From NCBI RefSeq assembly GCF_000368685.1, contig NZ_KB849627.1:148963-212962 (forward strand): a DNA stretch of 64,000 nucleotides, given 5' to 3'. Below the pieces are notes generated by a model, which made no database searches, had not been told where the DNA came from, and was given only the letters and a program-made list of their open reading frames with translations. Position 1 is the stretch's first letter. Each line of letters begins with the position of its first letter. Shown here piece by piece: positions 47,324 to 56,226 of the stretch. The DNA is from Acinetobacter baylyi DSM 14961 = CIP 107474. GTDB lineage: Bacteria; Pseudomonadota; Gammaproteobacteria; Pseudomonadales; Moraxellaceae. Both the position numbers and the translations under genes were made by a program.

Positions 47324-48310
47324 TTAGTTTTTCTTGGCGACGGGTTGCACAAACTGTGTGGTATATGCTGCTTTCCAATCCGTTTTAGTATTCAACAAAT
47401 TGGCCTGAACCATAAAATCACGTGTTTTTTTCCAGCGTGCATCAGTCATCACACCTATGCCCATCGTTTTGGCGTCACCGCCATCAATCAGGGCGAGTTT
47501 TTTCATTTGAGTCAATGCAAAAGCAAGCAATGGATCATCCATATTTGGATTTTCTTTTTTAATAATGGCATTGCCTGGTGCTGGATTTTTCAAATAGCTT
47601 TGCCAGCCTTCCATGGATGCCTGAACAAAACGACGCATCACATCTGGCTTGGTTTGGATCAGATCATTTCGAGTGACTAAAATACCTCCATAGGCTGGAT
47701 AACCGTCATTGGCAAATAAAAAGAATTTACTGGAAGGTTCCGCTTTTTTAGCCTGAAATACCTCAGAAGTTGCATACGCTTGCTGAGCAACATTTTTACC
47801 AGCTAAAAATGGCTGCATATTAAAGGTATAAGGTCGTGCCTGAGCATTGTCCAATTTATATTTACCGCGCAACCATGGCCACCAACTCGCTTGTCCACTG
47901 GTCGATACCAGCACTGTTTTACCTTTTAAATCTGCCAATGATTTTACATCACTATGCGTAATTAAGCCTTGAGGATCAAACTGAAACGGCGCTGCAATGG
48001 CCTTGATTGGAAAACCGCTTTCGATTCCTTTTAATACCTGTAAATCATAATTGACAATGACATCGGCACGTTTAGCCAGAAGAAGTGTCATATTATTAAT
48101 TTGTGGTCCACCCACTTTAATCGTGACATCTAGACCATGCTTTTTATAAATGCCCTCAGCAAGTGCCTGATAATATCCGCCCTGTTCTGCCTGTGCATAC
48201 CAGGTGGTTTGTAGAACAAGTTTATCATTGGCCTGAGCGAAAGAAGTAAAGAGTAAAGATGCGGCAATAACAGCCCAACGCGATTTGCCTAAACGATGAT
48301 TATTTTTCAT
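47324..48310 (-). CDS. ABC importer substrate-binding protein (NMT1/SsuA-like)
   Basis: This 328-residue protein has a true signal peptide (cleavage after FAQA) and the NMT1-like fold (WYAQAEQGGYYQALAEGIYKKHGLDVTIKVGG). Binding proteins of this type carry thiamine precursors, sulfonates, nitrate or nucleobases. Operon linkage to a purine-type deaminase favours an oxidised purine or related base. It is the first gene of the operon, preceded by a folded leader of about 190 nt and a sigma-54-type promoter. Confidence 0.88.
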   Translation of the reverse strand: MKNNHRLGKSRWAVIAASLLFTSFAQANDKLVLQTTWYAQAEQGGYYQALAEGIYKKHGLDVTIKVGGPQINNMTLLLAKRADVIVNYDLQVLKGIESGFPIKAIAAPFQFDPQGLITHSDVKSLADLKGKTVLVSTSGQASWWPWLRGKYKLDNAQARPYTFNMQPFLAGKNVAQQAYATSEVFQAKKAEPSSKFFLFANDGYPAYGGILVTRNDLIQTKPDVMRRFVQASMEGWQSYLKNPAPGNAIIKKENPNMDDPLLAFALTQMKKLALIDGGDAKTMGIGVMTDARWKKTRDFMVQANLLNTKTDWKAAYTTQFVQPVAKKN

Positions 48311-48401
48311 AAAAAACCTCTGAAGAATAGGTGAAAGCTTTTTTGCTATTCATTCAAAGGGGAATTTGAGTACACCAGATTTCATCGACACACTCTCAGA
48401 A

Positions 48402-48490
48402 CTTTGTATGATCAAATACAAAGCCTGTCCCCCTAAGAGGAACAGCTTCCGCTGTAGAGCAATGTCCCATGCGAATGCACGCACTAACCG
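48402..48490 (-). promoter_or_regulatory. Folded 5' leader of the NMT1-type importer operon, candidate riboswitch
   Basis: Reading the minus strand, an ACAGC-GGAA-GCTGT hairpin is followed by a seven-pair GTTCCTC-TTA-GGGGGAC hairpin, then a perfect CTTTGTAT/ATACAAAG stem (48402-48423). The sequence GGGACA occurs twice, flanking the first hairpin pair. This GC-rich folded block stands out in AT-rich intergenic DNA. Purine riboswitches of the NMT1 (xanthine) class are known upstream of NMT1-domain importers and guanine-degradation genes, so one is a fair guess here. I cannot match the consensus from memory. Confidence 0.4.
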
Positions 48491-48510
48491 CTTATACTCA
48501 ATTATAGATT

Positions 48511-48527
48511 AGCAAGAGCTGTGCCAA
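48511..48527 (-). promoter_or_regulatory. Sigma-54 promoter of the importer-deaminase operon
   Basis: On the minus strand TTGGCACAGCTCTTGCT has GG and GC separated by exactly 10 bp and matches TGGCAC-N5-TTGCT. Transcription would begin near 48500, giving a leader of about 190 nt. RpoN control would suit a nitrogen-source pathway. A TATAAT-like hexamer overlaps downstream with a poor 15-bp spacer, so a sigma-70 promoter is the weaker reading. Confidence 0.6.
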
Positions 48528-48568
48528 AATTAATCAGTTAGATTTTCTATTCAAATATTGGCTTAAAA

Positions 48569-48580
48569 TTTGTATACAAA
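48569..48580. promoter_or_regulatory. Palindromic operator candidate for the GntR regulator
   Basis: TTTGTATACAAA is a perfect 12-bp palindrome, the shape and core (TTGTATACAA) bound by several FadR-subfamily GntR regulators. It lies between the divergent regulator gene and the importer promoter. Confidence 0.55.
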
Positions 48581-48753
48581 GATGGGATGATTTGCCCAAT
48601 CACAATCAGATCGTGTTTTTAATTTTTATTTAATCATTAAATTAACAACTCTTCTGATATTGGCTAGGTATTTCGATGAAAATCAAGTAAAACAAACCAT
48701 GGTCTTTTCCAATGAATCTTTCACTTCATTATAATCTTGATAACAGAAACGCT

Positions 48754-49461
48754 ATGAAACCACATACGCTCGTTAAACGTTCCAGCTCACAAGTTACAGA
48801 TCAAGCTGTCGAGGTGATTCATGAGCGTATCCAGCAAGGCTTTTATCCTGTGGGTTCTGCGCTTCCATCACAACGTGAATTGTCTGCAGAGTTAGGAATT
48901 AGCCGCGCTTCACTTAGAGAAGCCTTGACCCGTCTCGCAGCACTTGGACTGCTGAATATTATGGCAGGCAAAGGCGCTTACGTGACCGCGATTGAGAGCC
49001 AACCCGTTGAACAGTGGAATATCCAATTTAAAATTTCTTTAAAGGATTTTTATCAACTTCGTTATATTCTTGAAGGATTTAGCGCACTTTTAGCGTGTGA
49101 ATATATTTCTGAGAATGATCTGGTTCAGTTGAATACTCATTTCGAACAACTCGAATCTGCCATTCAACAACATAATTGGCAGGAAGCCGCTGAAAATGAT
49201 TTTGCTTTTCATCGACATATCATTGATTTAAGTCATAATCAGTCAATTATTCAGAGCCTGAAAAAACAAACTGAATGGATGAAGCAGAGCCAGATTTTAC
49301 CATTTGTACAACCCAATCTTGCGTATAAGACCATTCAGGAACATGAACAAATTCTGCAAGCCCTGATCAAACGAGATGGATTAATGGCTGAAAAAGCCAT
49401 GCGTCAGCATATTATTGGTGCAGCTCAACGCGCAGGTGTGTACTTTTCTAGTCATTCATAA
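48754..49461 (+). CDS. FadR-subfamily GntR transcriptional regulator
   Basis: This protein of about 235 residues has the winged helix-turn-helix (VIHERIQQGFYPVGSALPSQRELSAELGISRASLREALTRLAALGLL) and an all-helical FCD ligand domain with the metal-site residues (DFAFHRHIIDLSHN, EHEQILQAL, MRQHI). It is divergent from the importer/deaminase operon and most likely controls it. An in-frame ATG at 48712 would add 14 residues; neither start has a strong ribosome site. Confidence 0.88.
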   Translation: MKPHTLVKRSSSQVTDQAVEVIHERIQQGFYPVGSALPSQRELSAELGISRASLREALTRLAALGLLNIMAGKGAYVTAIESQPVEQWNIQFKISLKDFYQLRYILEGFSALLACEYISENDLVQLNTHFEQLESAIQQHNWQEAAENDFAFHRHIIDLSHNQSIIQSLKKQTEWMKQSQILPFVQPNLAYKTIQEHEQILQALIKRDGLMAEKAMRQHIIGAAQRAGVYFSSHS

Positions 49462-49867
49462 AGATATCGTTGTGCATCAATTTGCATTTTTGTATAGATT
49501 TTAACCTGAAAATTACGCACTATTAATTAGCAACTATTTCTCTCGCAATAAAAATGTATCGATTTTTCGCACAAAAAATGCTCTTTTTTATCTGTTTTAT
49601 GATTATTCATGTTCTCAAATAATGAATATCCGATCTATAAATATGACTATCGGTATTAAGCTGATGAAGTGCGTTGCTTCAATCTGATCCCAATTGAGTG
49701 CAAAAATTAAAGATTGCCTCTTTACGGTACAGGTAAGAAATTTTCATCCACTTATACAATAACGTTTCAATTTAAAACAGCTAAATTCCTTTATTCTCAA
49801 CTACTCCCATATTGATTTTAAATTGGTTAGACTAAGCCTGTTTTAATCAAAATCACGATGCCTTCCC
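49462..49867. other. Gene-free stretch upstream of the bestrophin gene
   Basis: This is 406 bp of AT-rich DNA. I see no open frame, RNA gene, clear hairpin terminator or recognisable operator in it. Confidence 0.4.
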
Positions 49868-50776
49868 ATGATTATTCGAAATAAAGCCAATAGTTTTCGT
49901 TTGTTATTTGCTTGGAAAGGCACAATCTTGCCGCAGGTGTTACCCGCCCTTGTGATTGTCATGCTAATTTCAGCAATGTTTGGACTGCTGAATAGCTGGC
50001 ATTTTTTGAATATTCCCACCGTTCCTAGCATCGGATTTACAATTTTTGGTGTCATTTTATCTATTTTTATTGGTTTTCGAAATTCTTCTTGTTACGACCG
50101 CTGGTGGGAAGGACGCAAGCTCTGGGGAGCACTGATCGCAACATCCCGTCATATTGCGCGTGATAGTCATATTTTAAATCCTTTGCATCGTGAACGACTT
50201 TTGCACCAGACCATGGTATTTAGTAATGTTCTGAGGGATCGACTCAGACATCAAACCACACATCCGCATCATTTTTTAGATCATGGTTATCAAGATGATG
50301 ATATTGCTTATTTTAACCAGCATATCAATACGCCTCAGCACATTTTGGAAGACATGCAAAAAGATTTACTCACAAGCCTTCAGTCAGGCGAAATCAGCGA
50401 CATAATTTATAGTATTTTAAGCCAGCATATTGTTTCTCTGGGCAATATTCAGGCGGGATGTGATCGTATTGCAAGCACGCCCTTACCGTATGCTTATTCT
50501 GTTTTATTGCACCGGGCAGTTTATTGCTTCTGCTTCATTTTGCCATTTAGTCTGGAAAATATTTTGGGGATCTGGACACCCCTTATGGTTGGTTTGATTG
50601 CTTATATGTTTTTAGGTCTGGATGCCTTAAGTGGTCAGCTTGAAGAGCCCTTTGGTTTACAGGAAAATGATCTCCCTTTAGATTCGATTGTACGTTTAAT
50701 TGAACGCGAGTTACTTCATTCCTTGGGTAAAGAATTGCCACCAGTGATTCAGGCCAATGGCGACAATTTACTTTAA
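49868..50776 (+). CDS. Bestrophin-family anion channel-like protein
   Basis: This 302-residue protein has the bestrophin-family layout: LFAWKGTILPQVLPALVIVML, then FRNSSCYDRWWEGRKLWGALIATSRHIARD, and late helices around residues 215-260 (LHRAVYCFCFILPFSLENILGIWTPLMVGLIAYMFLGLDALSGQLEEPFG). Bacterial members form pentameric channels for cations or anions in the inner membrane. The physiological role is generally unknown. It is a single-gene unit with no obvious ribosome site. Confidence 0.85.
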   Translation: MIIRNKANSFRLLFAWKGTILPQVLPALVIVMLISAMFGLLNSWHFLNIPTVPSIGFTIFGVILSIFIGFRNSSCYDRWWEGRKLWGALIATSRHIARDSHILNPLHRERLLHQTMVFSNVLRDRLRHQTTHPHHFLDHGYQDDDIAYFNQHINTPQHILEDMQKDLLTSLQSGEISDIIYSILSQHIVSLGNIQAGCDRIASTPLPYAYSVLLHRAVYCFCFILPFSLENILGIWTPLMVGLIAYMFLGLDALSGQLEEPFGLQENDLPLDSIVRLIERELLHSLGKELPPVIQANGDNLL

Positions 50777-50825
50777 CTTACGGATATAGACTTAAATATC
50801 AATGTTCGGGTAACAGATTTCTGGT

Positions 50826-52931
50826 CTAGAACATCCAACTGAATGACAATGTTGCTTTGAGTGGTTCACCAGGTTGTACCCAGTAATTGGTATAACTTGA
50901 AACGTAATAGTCTTTGTCAAACAGGTTGTCGATATTGAGCTGTGCACGTAAATCTGAACGAAGCTTGATATATGCCCCGACATTTACGGTCGTAAATTCA
51001 GGTAAACTGGTGCCATTGTCGATGTAATTGGCGCTTCGTTTGCCATAATAATTGATATTGCCCGTAACACCGGCATCTTTCCCCCACGCACTAAATTGAT
51101 AATCCGCACTTAAATTTGCCGTATGCTTAGGAATATTTTTTAGGCGTGCACCTTTGGCTTCGACTTCACTTTCGACCACCGAAGCATCGGTATAGGTGTA
51201 GTTTGCATTAAGGCGTAAATGCTCAGAGACCTGATGCTGTAGCTCAAACTCAACACCATGGCTTTGCACGCGGCCACTGTCCACATAGGTGTCTGTAATC
51301 CCTTCGGTGAGTAAATGGCGTTTATCGAGATCAAAATACGTGAATCCTAGCCAGCTTTGTGGCAAGTATTCATATTTGGTACCGACTTCCCAACTGGTGG
51401 TTTTTTCAGGGTCATACAATTGATTGTTTTTATTTAATCCCGTATTTAGCTCAAATGATTTTCCCCAGTTGCTATAAAAAGATAAATGATCGATGGGTTT
51501 AAAGTTAATACCAGCACGTGGGGTAAAAGGCGAAAATGATTGCTTACTATTTTGCTGATTTGCATAATCATTGATTTGTTGTTGCAATCGATTAAAGCGT
51601 CCACCCAGCAATATATTCCACTGATCATTCAGGAAAATCTGATCTTGCAGATTGAATCCCAGCATATCCTGCGTTTCTTTCGTATATTTGGCAATTCGCG
51701 TGAGTGGTAAAATAGTCTCACCATAAACAGGATTGTAAATATTGATGCTACTTGAAGCATCTTTTGCACTTCTAAGCTGAAGCTGATCGATGGTGTAATG
51801 CCCTGCTTCAACATTGGCCACCAGCTCATGCTTAATGGTTCCTGTATTCAATTTTCCGCGTAAAATTGTCTGGAATTGCGTGGTTTCGGTATCAAACCAT
51901 CGATAGCGACGAAAGCGATTTGCAGTTTGTCCATCGGCTGCAATCGATGAAATTTCAGTTGAAGTTCCTTCGCGCTCACCCTGCTCATGACTTAGCGCGG
52001 TGGTCAGGTTCCAGTCGTCATTGAATTGATGATTCAGACGCAGTTGATACATCTGATCGTTGATTTTGATATCGCCATCACTTGGTTCGCCTAAAAAGGT
52101 TTTTTTATTGACCACAAATTGACCGTTAACCATCGGTACGCCACGGTCAAACACGCCTTGATTTTTGGCAAATTCTGTATCCAGATTTAACTGAGTACGA
52201 TCTGAAATTTTCCAAGCCAACTGTGGTGCAATATAATAATGCTGGCTATCGACCTGATCTCTAAAACTTTGATTGTTTTCATAAGCGAGCCCCAGTCTGT
52301 ACGCAAGCTGATCATTGATTGCGCCAGTGGTATCGAGTGCTGTCCGGTATTCTTCAAGTGTACTGCCACTTAAGGTCAATTCACTCTTACGTTGCCATTC
52401 GGGCTGTTTGGTGGTGATGTTCATAATCCCCCCTATAGCGCCTTGGCCATACATGGCAGCCATTGGCCCCTTCAGAAAATCAATCGACTGGATGTTGACC
52501 ATATCGCGTGGCGCATGGATGCCGCTTAAAGAGCTTAAGCCGTTACGCATGTAAATCGTGCCCATGTTTGGGTCGGTACTAAAGCCGCGAAACGAGTAAT
52601 TGTCCCAAAAGCCACCGCCATAACTGTCTTGATAAACCACGCCATTCACCAAGGCCAATGCATCGCTCACGCGCTGAATATTATGATTTTTGATATCTTG
52701 TTCGGACACATGCGATTTGGTGAACGGCACATCAATCAGATCGTGATTAAACTGGGTAATTGCCTGAGAAGATGCATGACGCTCATCTTGCTTTTCTGCG
52801 GTTAGAATCAAGGTTGAAAGCTGCACAGTTTGAACTTGAGTGCCTGTTTCAGCCGCCAAAGTCACCGATACCATTGAACTCTGGGCAAGTAAAATACTCC
52901 ACGTAAGTGGATGAACATAAAATTTAGACAT
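50826..52931 (-). CDS. TonB-dependent siderophore-type receptor
   Basis: This protein of about 701 residues has a signal peptide (to about SVTLAAE), a plug (about 60-175, VSDALALVNGVVYQDSYGGGFWDNYSFRGFS...IQSIDFLKGPMAAMYGQGAIGGIMNI) and a 22-strand-type barrel ending in LKATLSFSWMF. There is no STN domain. The plug and barrel resemble hydroxamate-siderophore receptors. I use the internal ATG at 52931 because the signal peptide begins there. It lies 42 bp downstream of a DUF2946 gene, a pairing often seen with metal or siderophore receptors. No Fur box was found nearby. Confidence 0.88.
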   Translation of the reverse strand: MSKFYVHPLTWSILLAQSSMVSVTLAAETGTQVQTVQLSTLILTAEKQDERHASSQAITQFNHDLIDVPFTKSHVSEQDIKNHNIQRVSDALALVNGVVYQDSYGGGFWDNYSFRGFSTDPNMGTIYMRNGLSSLSGIHAPRDMVNIQSIDFLKGPMAAMYGQGAIGGIMNITTKQPEWQRKSELTLSGSTLEEYRTALDTTGAINDQLAYRLGLAYENNQSFRDQVDSQHYYIAPQLAWKISDRTQLNLDTEFAKNQGVFDRGVPMVNGQFVVNKKTFLGEPSDGDIKINDQMYQLRLNHQFNDDWNLTTALSHEQGEREGTSTEISSIAADGQTANRFRRYRWFDTETTQFQTILRGKLNTGTIKHELVANVEAGHYTIDQLQLRSAKDASSSINIYNPVYGETILPLTRIAKYTKETQDMLGFNLQDQIFLNDQWNILLGGRFNRLQQQINDYANQQNSKQSFSPFTPRAGINFKPIDHLSFYSNWGKSFELNTGLNKNNQLYDPEKTTSWEVGTKYEYLPQSWLGFTYFDLDKRHLLTEGITDTYVDSGRVQSHGVEFELQHQVSEHLRLNANYTYTDASVVESEVEAKGARLKNIPKHTANLSADYQFSAWGKDAGVTGNINYYGKRSANYIDNGTSLPEFTTVNVGAYIKLRSDLRAQLNIDNLFDKDYYVSSYTNYWVQPGEPLKATLSFSWMF

Positions 52932-52973
52932 AGTAAAACTCTGTAAGACAAAATTGGACAAAAATGTCGGAAT

Positions 52974-53447
52974 TTAGATCAAAACAGGATTTACAGGCGG
53001 GGCTCGACCTTGCGGGCAAAGAAAGAGACGGCGCAGGCAAAATAGAATATATGCCATCGCCGAGAGGAAAATCAGTTTAAAAACCTGACCGATCTCGATC
53101 AGCGTGATATCCGGTGTCAGCGTAGGTGCAATATGATGAAATAGATGACAAAAATGACAATCCAGAGTTGGATGCATCGAATGCTGTTGATCCGCTTTGA
53201 AATCGCTATGTAATGACATTGCAGACGATTTGACAGCAGACATTGTGGTATGCGATGCATCATGATGCATTGCACTGTGCTCAGTCATCTGCATAATTTC
53301 CACGCAGACCGGATTTTGCTGCATCGATACAGGCAATAGTGCTTGCCAGAATACAAGATTCTGCAACAAGATCACCAAAAGGCCAAAGGCCACACCCAAT
53401 TTATGCATCGCAAAAAAATTAATACCTAAGCGCGGCGAAAATAGCAT
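52974..53447 (-). CDS. DUF2946-like His/Met-rich envelope protein
   Basis: This protein of at most 157 residues has an N-terminal helix (about 17-40), a periplasmic stretch rich in His and Met (MTEHSAMHHDASHTTM, MHPTLDCHFCHLFHH) and a second helix (about 120-140), ending in RAPPVNPVLI, like the 'RxPP' end of DUF2946 proteins. The CHFCHLFHH cluster is a probable Cu/Fe/Zn site. It is first in a two-gene unit with the TonB receptor, so it probably assists metal or siderophore uptake. A later ATG (MHKLGVAF, 53408) may be the real start. Confidence 0.65.
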   Translation of the reverse strand: MLFSPRLGINFFAMHKLGVAFGLLVILLQNLVFWQALLPVSMQQNPVCVEIMQMTEHSAMHHDASHTTMSAVKSSAMSLHSDFKADQQHSMHPTLDCHFCHLFHHIAPTLTPDITLIEIGQVFKLIFLSAMAYILFCLRRLFLCPQGRAPPVNPVLI

Positions 53448-53488
53448 AATTTTAAGAAAAACACACCTTCTAGTACAGGCGACAGATA

Positions 53489-53521
53489 TAAAAAAAGCAT
53501 GGAATCAGTAGATACCATGCC
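53489..53521 (-). terminator. Terminator after the ethanolamine permease gene
   Basis: On the minus strand GGCATGG...CCATGC is followed by TTTTTTT, between the permease and DUF2946 genes. Confidence 0.8.
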
Positions 53522-53543
53522 TTTGGGTTTCACTTAAATGTGG

Positions 53544-54959
53544 TTAGTCTTCGTTCACGCGCGCAAACTCTTCTTCGGGCGTTCCTTTCACCAAATGAAA
53601 GCGGCTATACAAAATAAAGTACAGAATAAAAGCCACATAAATCATTGCGGTGAGCAACCATACTTTCGGATTGACCATTAACCCAGCCACTACTGCAATT
53701 GCAGCCAAAACCAATGCAATACTTGAAGTAACCACACCACCCGGCGTTTTATACGGACGTGCAAGGTTTGGATGTGAAATCCGCAATTTAATATGTGACA
53801 GCATCATGAGCACATAAGAGATGGTTGCACCAAAGACAGCCATTAAAATCAGCAAATCACCTTCATGAGTCAATGACATCAAAAAGCCAATGATCCCCGG
53901 AATAATAATCGCAAGAAAAGGTGCTTTGTTTTTGTTGGTCAATGACAAGCTTTTTGGTAAATATCCGGCACGTGAAAGTGCAAAAATCTGACGCGAATAC
54001 GCATAAATAATCGAAAAGAAGCTCGCTACAAGCCCAGCCAATCCAACAAAATTAACAAAACTGGCCAACCATGTATGCTGCCCATACACCGCAATCAAGG
54101 CATCAACCAAAGGCGCACCTGAGGCTTTTAACGCATCTGACCCCGCAGCACCAGCACTTAAAAACAAAATCAATAGCGCAAATGCCGCCAAAATCAGCAT
54201 CGAACCAATGAGGCCACGTGGCAAAGAACGAACTGGATCTTTGGCTTCTTCTGCCGCCAGTGGAACGCCCTCCACAGCTAAAAAGAACCAAATGGCATAG
54301 GGTACCGCTGCCCAAATTCCTAAATAACCGAGTGGTAAAAATGCACTGGCCCCAACGTTATTGCTGACCGCAATATCAAATAATTTACCGCTTTCAAAAT
54401 GTGGAATCATGGCCACAATAAATACCAGTAAAGCCACACAGGCAATTGCGGTAATGATGAACATGATTTTAAGGGCTTCTCCCGCACCTTTAAGATGAAT
54501 ACCCATAAAGACCAGATAGCATAGTAAGTAAACGCTCCAGCCACCAATCCCAAACAGTGACTCACAATATGAGCCTATAAACACCGCAATCGCCGCCGGT
54601 GCAATGGCATATTCAATTAAAATCGCGGTTCCGGTGAGGTAGCCTCCTAATGGGCCAAACGCGACACGTGCAAAACTATAGCCACCACCTGCGGTAGGCA
54701 ACATGGTCGACATTTCAGACATAGAAAGGCTCATGCACAGGTACATTAAAGCCACAATGACCGTTGCAATAAATAAACCGCCCCAGCCGCCCTGAGCCAG
54801 ACCGAAGTTCCACCCCGCAAAGTCTCCAGATATCACATAAGAGACTCCTAAACCCACCAATAATAACCAGCCCACTGCACCCTTTTTGAGCTGGCGTTTT
54901 GCAAAATAATCAACATCACGAGTTGCGCCATTGTCTAGGCTTAATTCTGAATCTTTCAT
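53544..54959 (-). CDS. Ethanolamine permease (APC superfamily)
   Basis: This 471-residue protein has about 12 membrane helices. The N-terminal helix GWLLLVGLGVSYVISGDFAGWNFGLAQGGWGG is characteristic of the ethanolamine permease branch of APC transporters, and MLPTAGGGYSFARVAFGPLGG follows. The start is the ATG at 54959; the frame opens three codons earlier at a TTG. It is divergent from the kinase gene, with a shared regulatory region that has the motif at 55024. It likely imports ethanolamine. Confidence 0.85.
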   Translation of the reverse strand: MKDSELSLDNGATRDVDYFAKRQLKKGAVGWLLLVGLGVSYVISGDFAGWNFGLAQGGWGGLFIATVIVALMYLCMSLSMSEMSTMLPTAGGGYSFARVAFGPLGGYLTGTAILIEYAIAPAAIAVFIGSYCESLFGIGGWSVYLLCYLVFMGIHLKGAGEALKIMFIITAIACVALLVFIVAMIPHFESGKLFDIAVSNNVGASAFLPLGYLGIWAAVPYAIWFFLAVEGVPLAAEEAKDPVRSLPRGLIGSMLILAAFALLILFLSAGAAGSDALKASGAPLVDALIAVYGQHTWLASFVNFVGLAGLVASFFSIIYAYSRQIFALSRAGYLPKSLSLTNKNKAPFLAIIIPGIIGFLMSLTHEGDLLILMAVFGATISYVLMMLSHIKLRISHPNLARPYKTPGGVVTSSIALVLAAIAVVAGLMVNPKVWLLTAMIYVAFILYFILYSRFHLVKGTPEEEFARVNED

Positions 54960-55023
54960 TGTATTCAATCACTCTATTGATCCAACCGACTTCATTCATG
55001 TTGCGTAAAAGCCCATTTCAAAA

Positions 55024-55070
55024 CTTGACCGCAAATTGTGAGCAAGGTCATTTGAAGTCAAGTTGATTCA
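55024..55070. promoter_or_regulatory. Shared ethanolamine-regulon motif, copy 1
   Basis: CTTGAC, about 20 bp of looser similarity, then GTCATTTGAAGTCAAGTTGA and TTCA. The second part is a direct repeat (GTCA-TTTGA / GTCA-AGTTGA, 10-bp period) as expected for an AraC-type dimer site. It lies 65 bp upstream of the permease start and 72 bp upstream of the kinase start. A matching copy is at 61813-61863. Confidence 0.65.
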
Positions 55071-55141
55071 TTTTTTCTTTTATAAGATCAGGCCAATCGG
55101 TACTTACGATGTATCTAAAATTAGAGTGAAGGAGTCGAATC

Positions 55142-56152
55142 ATGACGGTCGAACAAAACGAATTTTTAAGCTCAGTTCAGCTTCAAATTCTTGCAGAACA
55201 AGCCATCAAGCAATATCCAAACGAATATCAAGGTTCAGTTAAACTCCTGTGTCAGTCAGAAAATGCCACTTTTTTAGTGACCACAGCGCAGGCAAAATAC
55301 GCACTTAGAATCCATCGACCGAATTATCATCACTTGCAAGATATCGAAAGTGAGCTGGCGTGGTTAGATGCGCTTAATCAAAGTGGAATCGAAGTTCCAC
55401 TGGCGATTGCCGATCAGGATGGTCAACGTGTGATCACCCTGAAACTGGCCGAAGGCATTTCGCGCTACGCAGTGCTTTTCAATTGGGTCAATGGCAGCAT
55501 GCCCACCACCGATGTCGATCCGACCGCTTTTCAACAACTGGGACAAATTACCGCCGCACTACATCAACACAGTAAAAGCTGGAAACGCCCAGAACAGTTT
55601 AATCGAATTGTGTGGAATCATGACACCATGGTCGGTGCTCAAGGCCATTGGGGCAACTGGAAACATGCACCGCATTTAGATCAAGCCGACCACGCTGTGG
55701 TGGAAGAAGCGATTGCACGTATTTCAACTGAACTATGCCAGTACGGTGCCGGTGAAGATCGCTATGGTCTGATTCATGCCGATTTAAGACTCACCAACTT
55801 ACTACTGCAAGATCAACAAATTGGTGTGATTGACTTTGACGACTGCGGTATGAGCTGGTTTATGCATGATCTGGCTGCCGCGATTAGTTTTAATGAACAT
55901 TTAGATGCTGCACCGCAATGGGTAGAGCACTGGCTAACAGGTTATGAAAAAACAGGTCATGTTCAAAATCATGATTACGTCATGATTCCTACATTTATTA
56001 TGCAACGTCGCATTCAAATGATGGCGTGGAATGGTTCACATGCACATACCGAAATGGCGCTTAGCTTAGGCGATCAATGGTCAAATGAAACCGTGCGCTT
56101 ATGTAAGAAGTACTTAAATGGTGAAATGCCAGTCGGACGTAGCAACGCTTAA
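55142..56152 (+). CDS. APH-fold kinase, probable ethanolamine kinase
   Basis: This 336-residue protein has the aminoglycoside/choline-kinase fold: nucleotide-loop strand YALRIHRP, catalytic loop LIHADLRLTN (His212, Asp214, Asn219) and metal Asp in GVIDFDDCG (Asp231, Asp233). The family includes choline, ethanolamine and homoserine kinases. It is divergent from an ethanolamine-type permease and in the same cluster as an ethanolamine-phosphate lyase-like enzyme, so phosphorylation of ethanolamine is the best reading. The substrate is inferred from context, not from a signature. Confidence 0.75.
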   Translation: MTVEQNEFLSSVQLQILAEQAIKQYPNEYQGSVKLLCQSENATFLVTTAQAKYALRIHRPNYHHLQDIESELAWLDALNQSGIEVPLAIADQDGQRVITLKLAEGISRYAVLFNWVNGSMPTTDVDPTAFQQLGQITAALHQHSKSWKRPEQFNRIVWNHDTMVGAQGHWGNWKHAPHLDQADHAVVEEAIARISTELCQYGAGEDRYGLIHADLRLTNLLLQDQQIGVIDFDDCGMSWFMHDLAAAISFNEHLDAAPQWVEHWLTGYEKTGHVQNHDYVMIPTFIMQRRIQMMAWNGSHAHTEMALSLGDQWSNETVRLCKKYLNGEMPVGRSNA

Positions 56153-56226
56153 GTAAAACAAAGCACTTGTTCACTTTATCTGTTTTTTAATTGAGTTGTA
56201 TTTCGTAATTTGGGGCTAAATTAGAT

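Noticed and set aside
48502..48530. Sigma-70 promoter (TTGGCA with TATAAT) for the importer operon
   Set aside because: The spacer is only 15 bp, while the same DNA matches the sigma-54 consensus with exact GG-N10-GC spacing.
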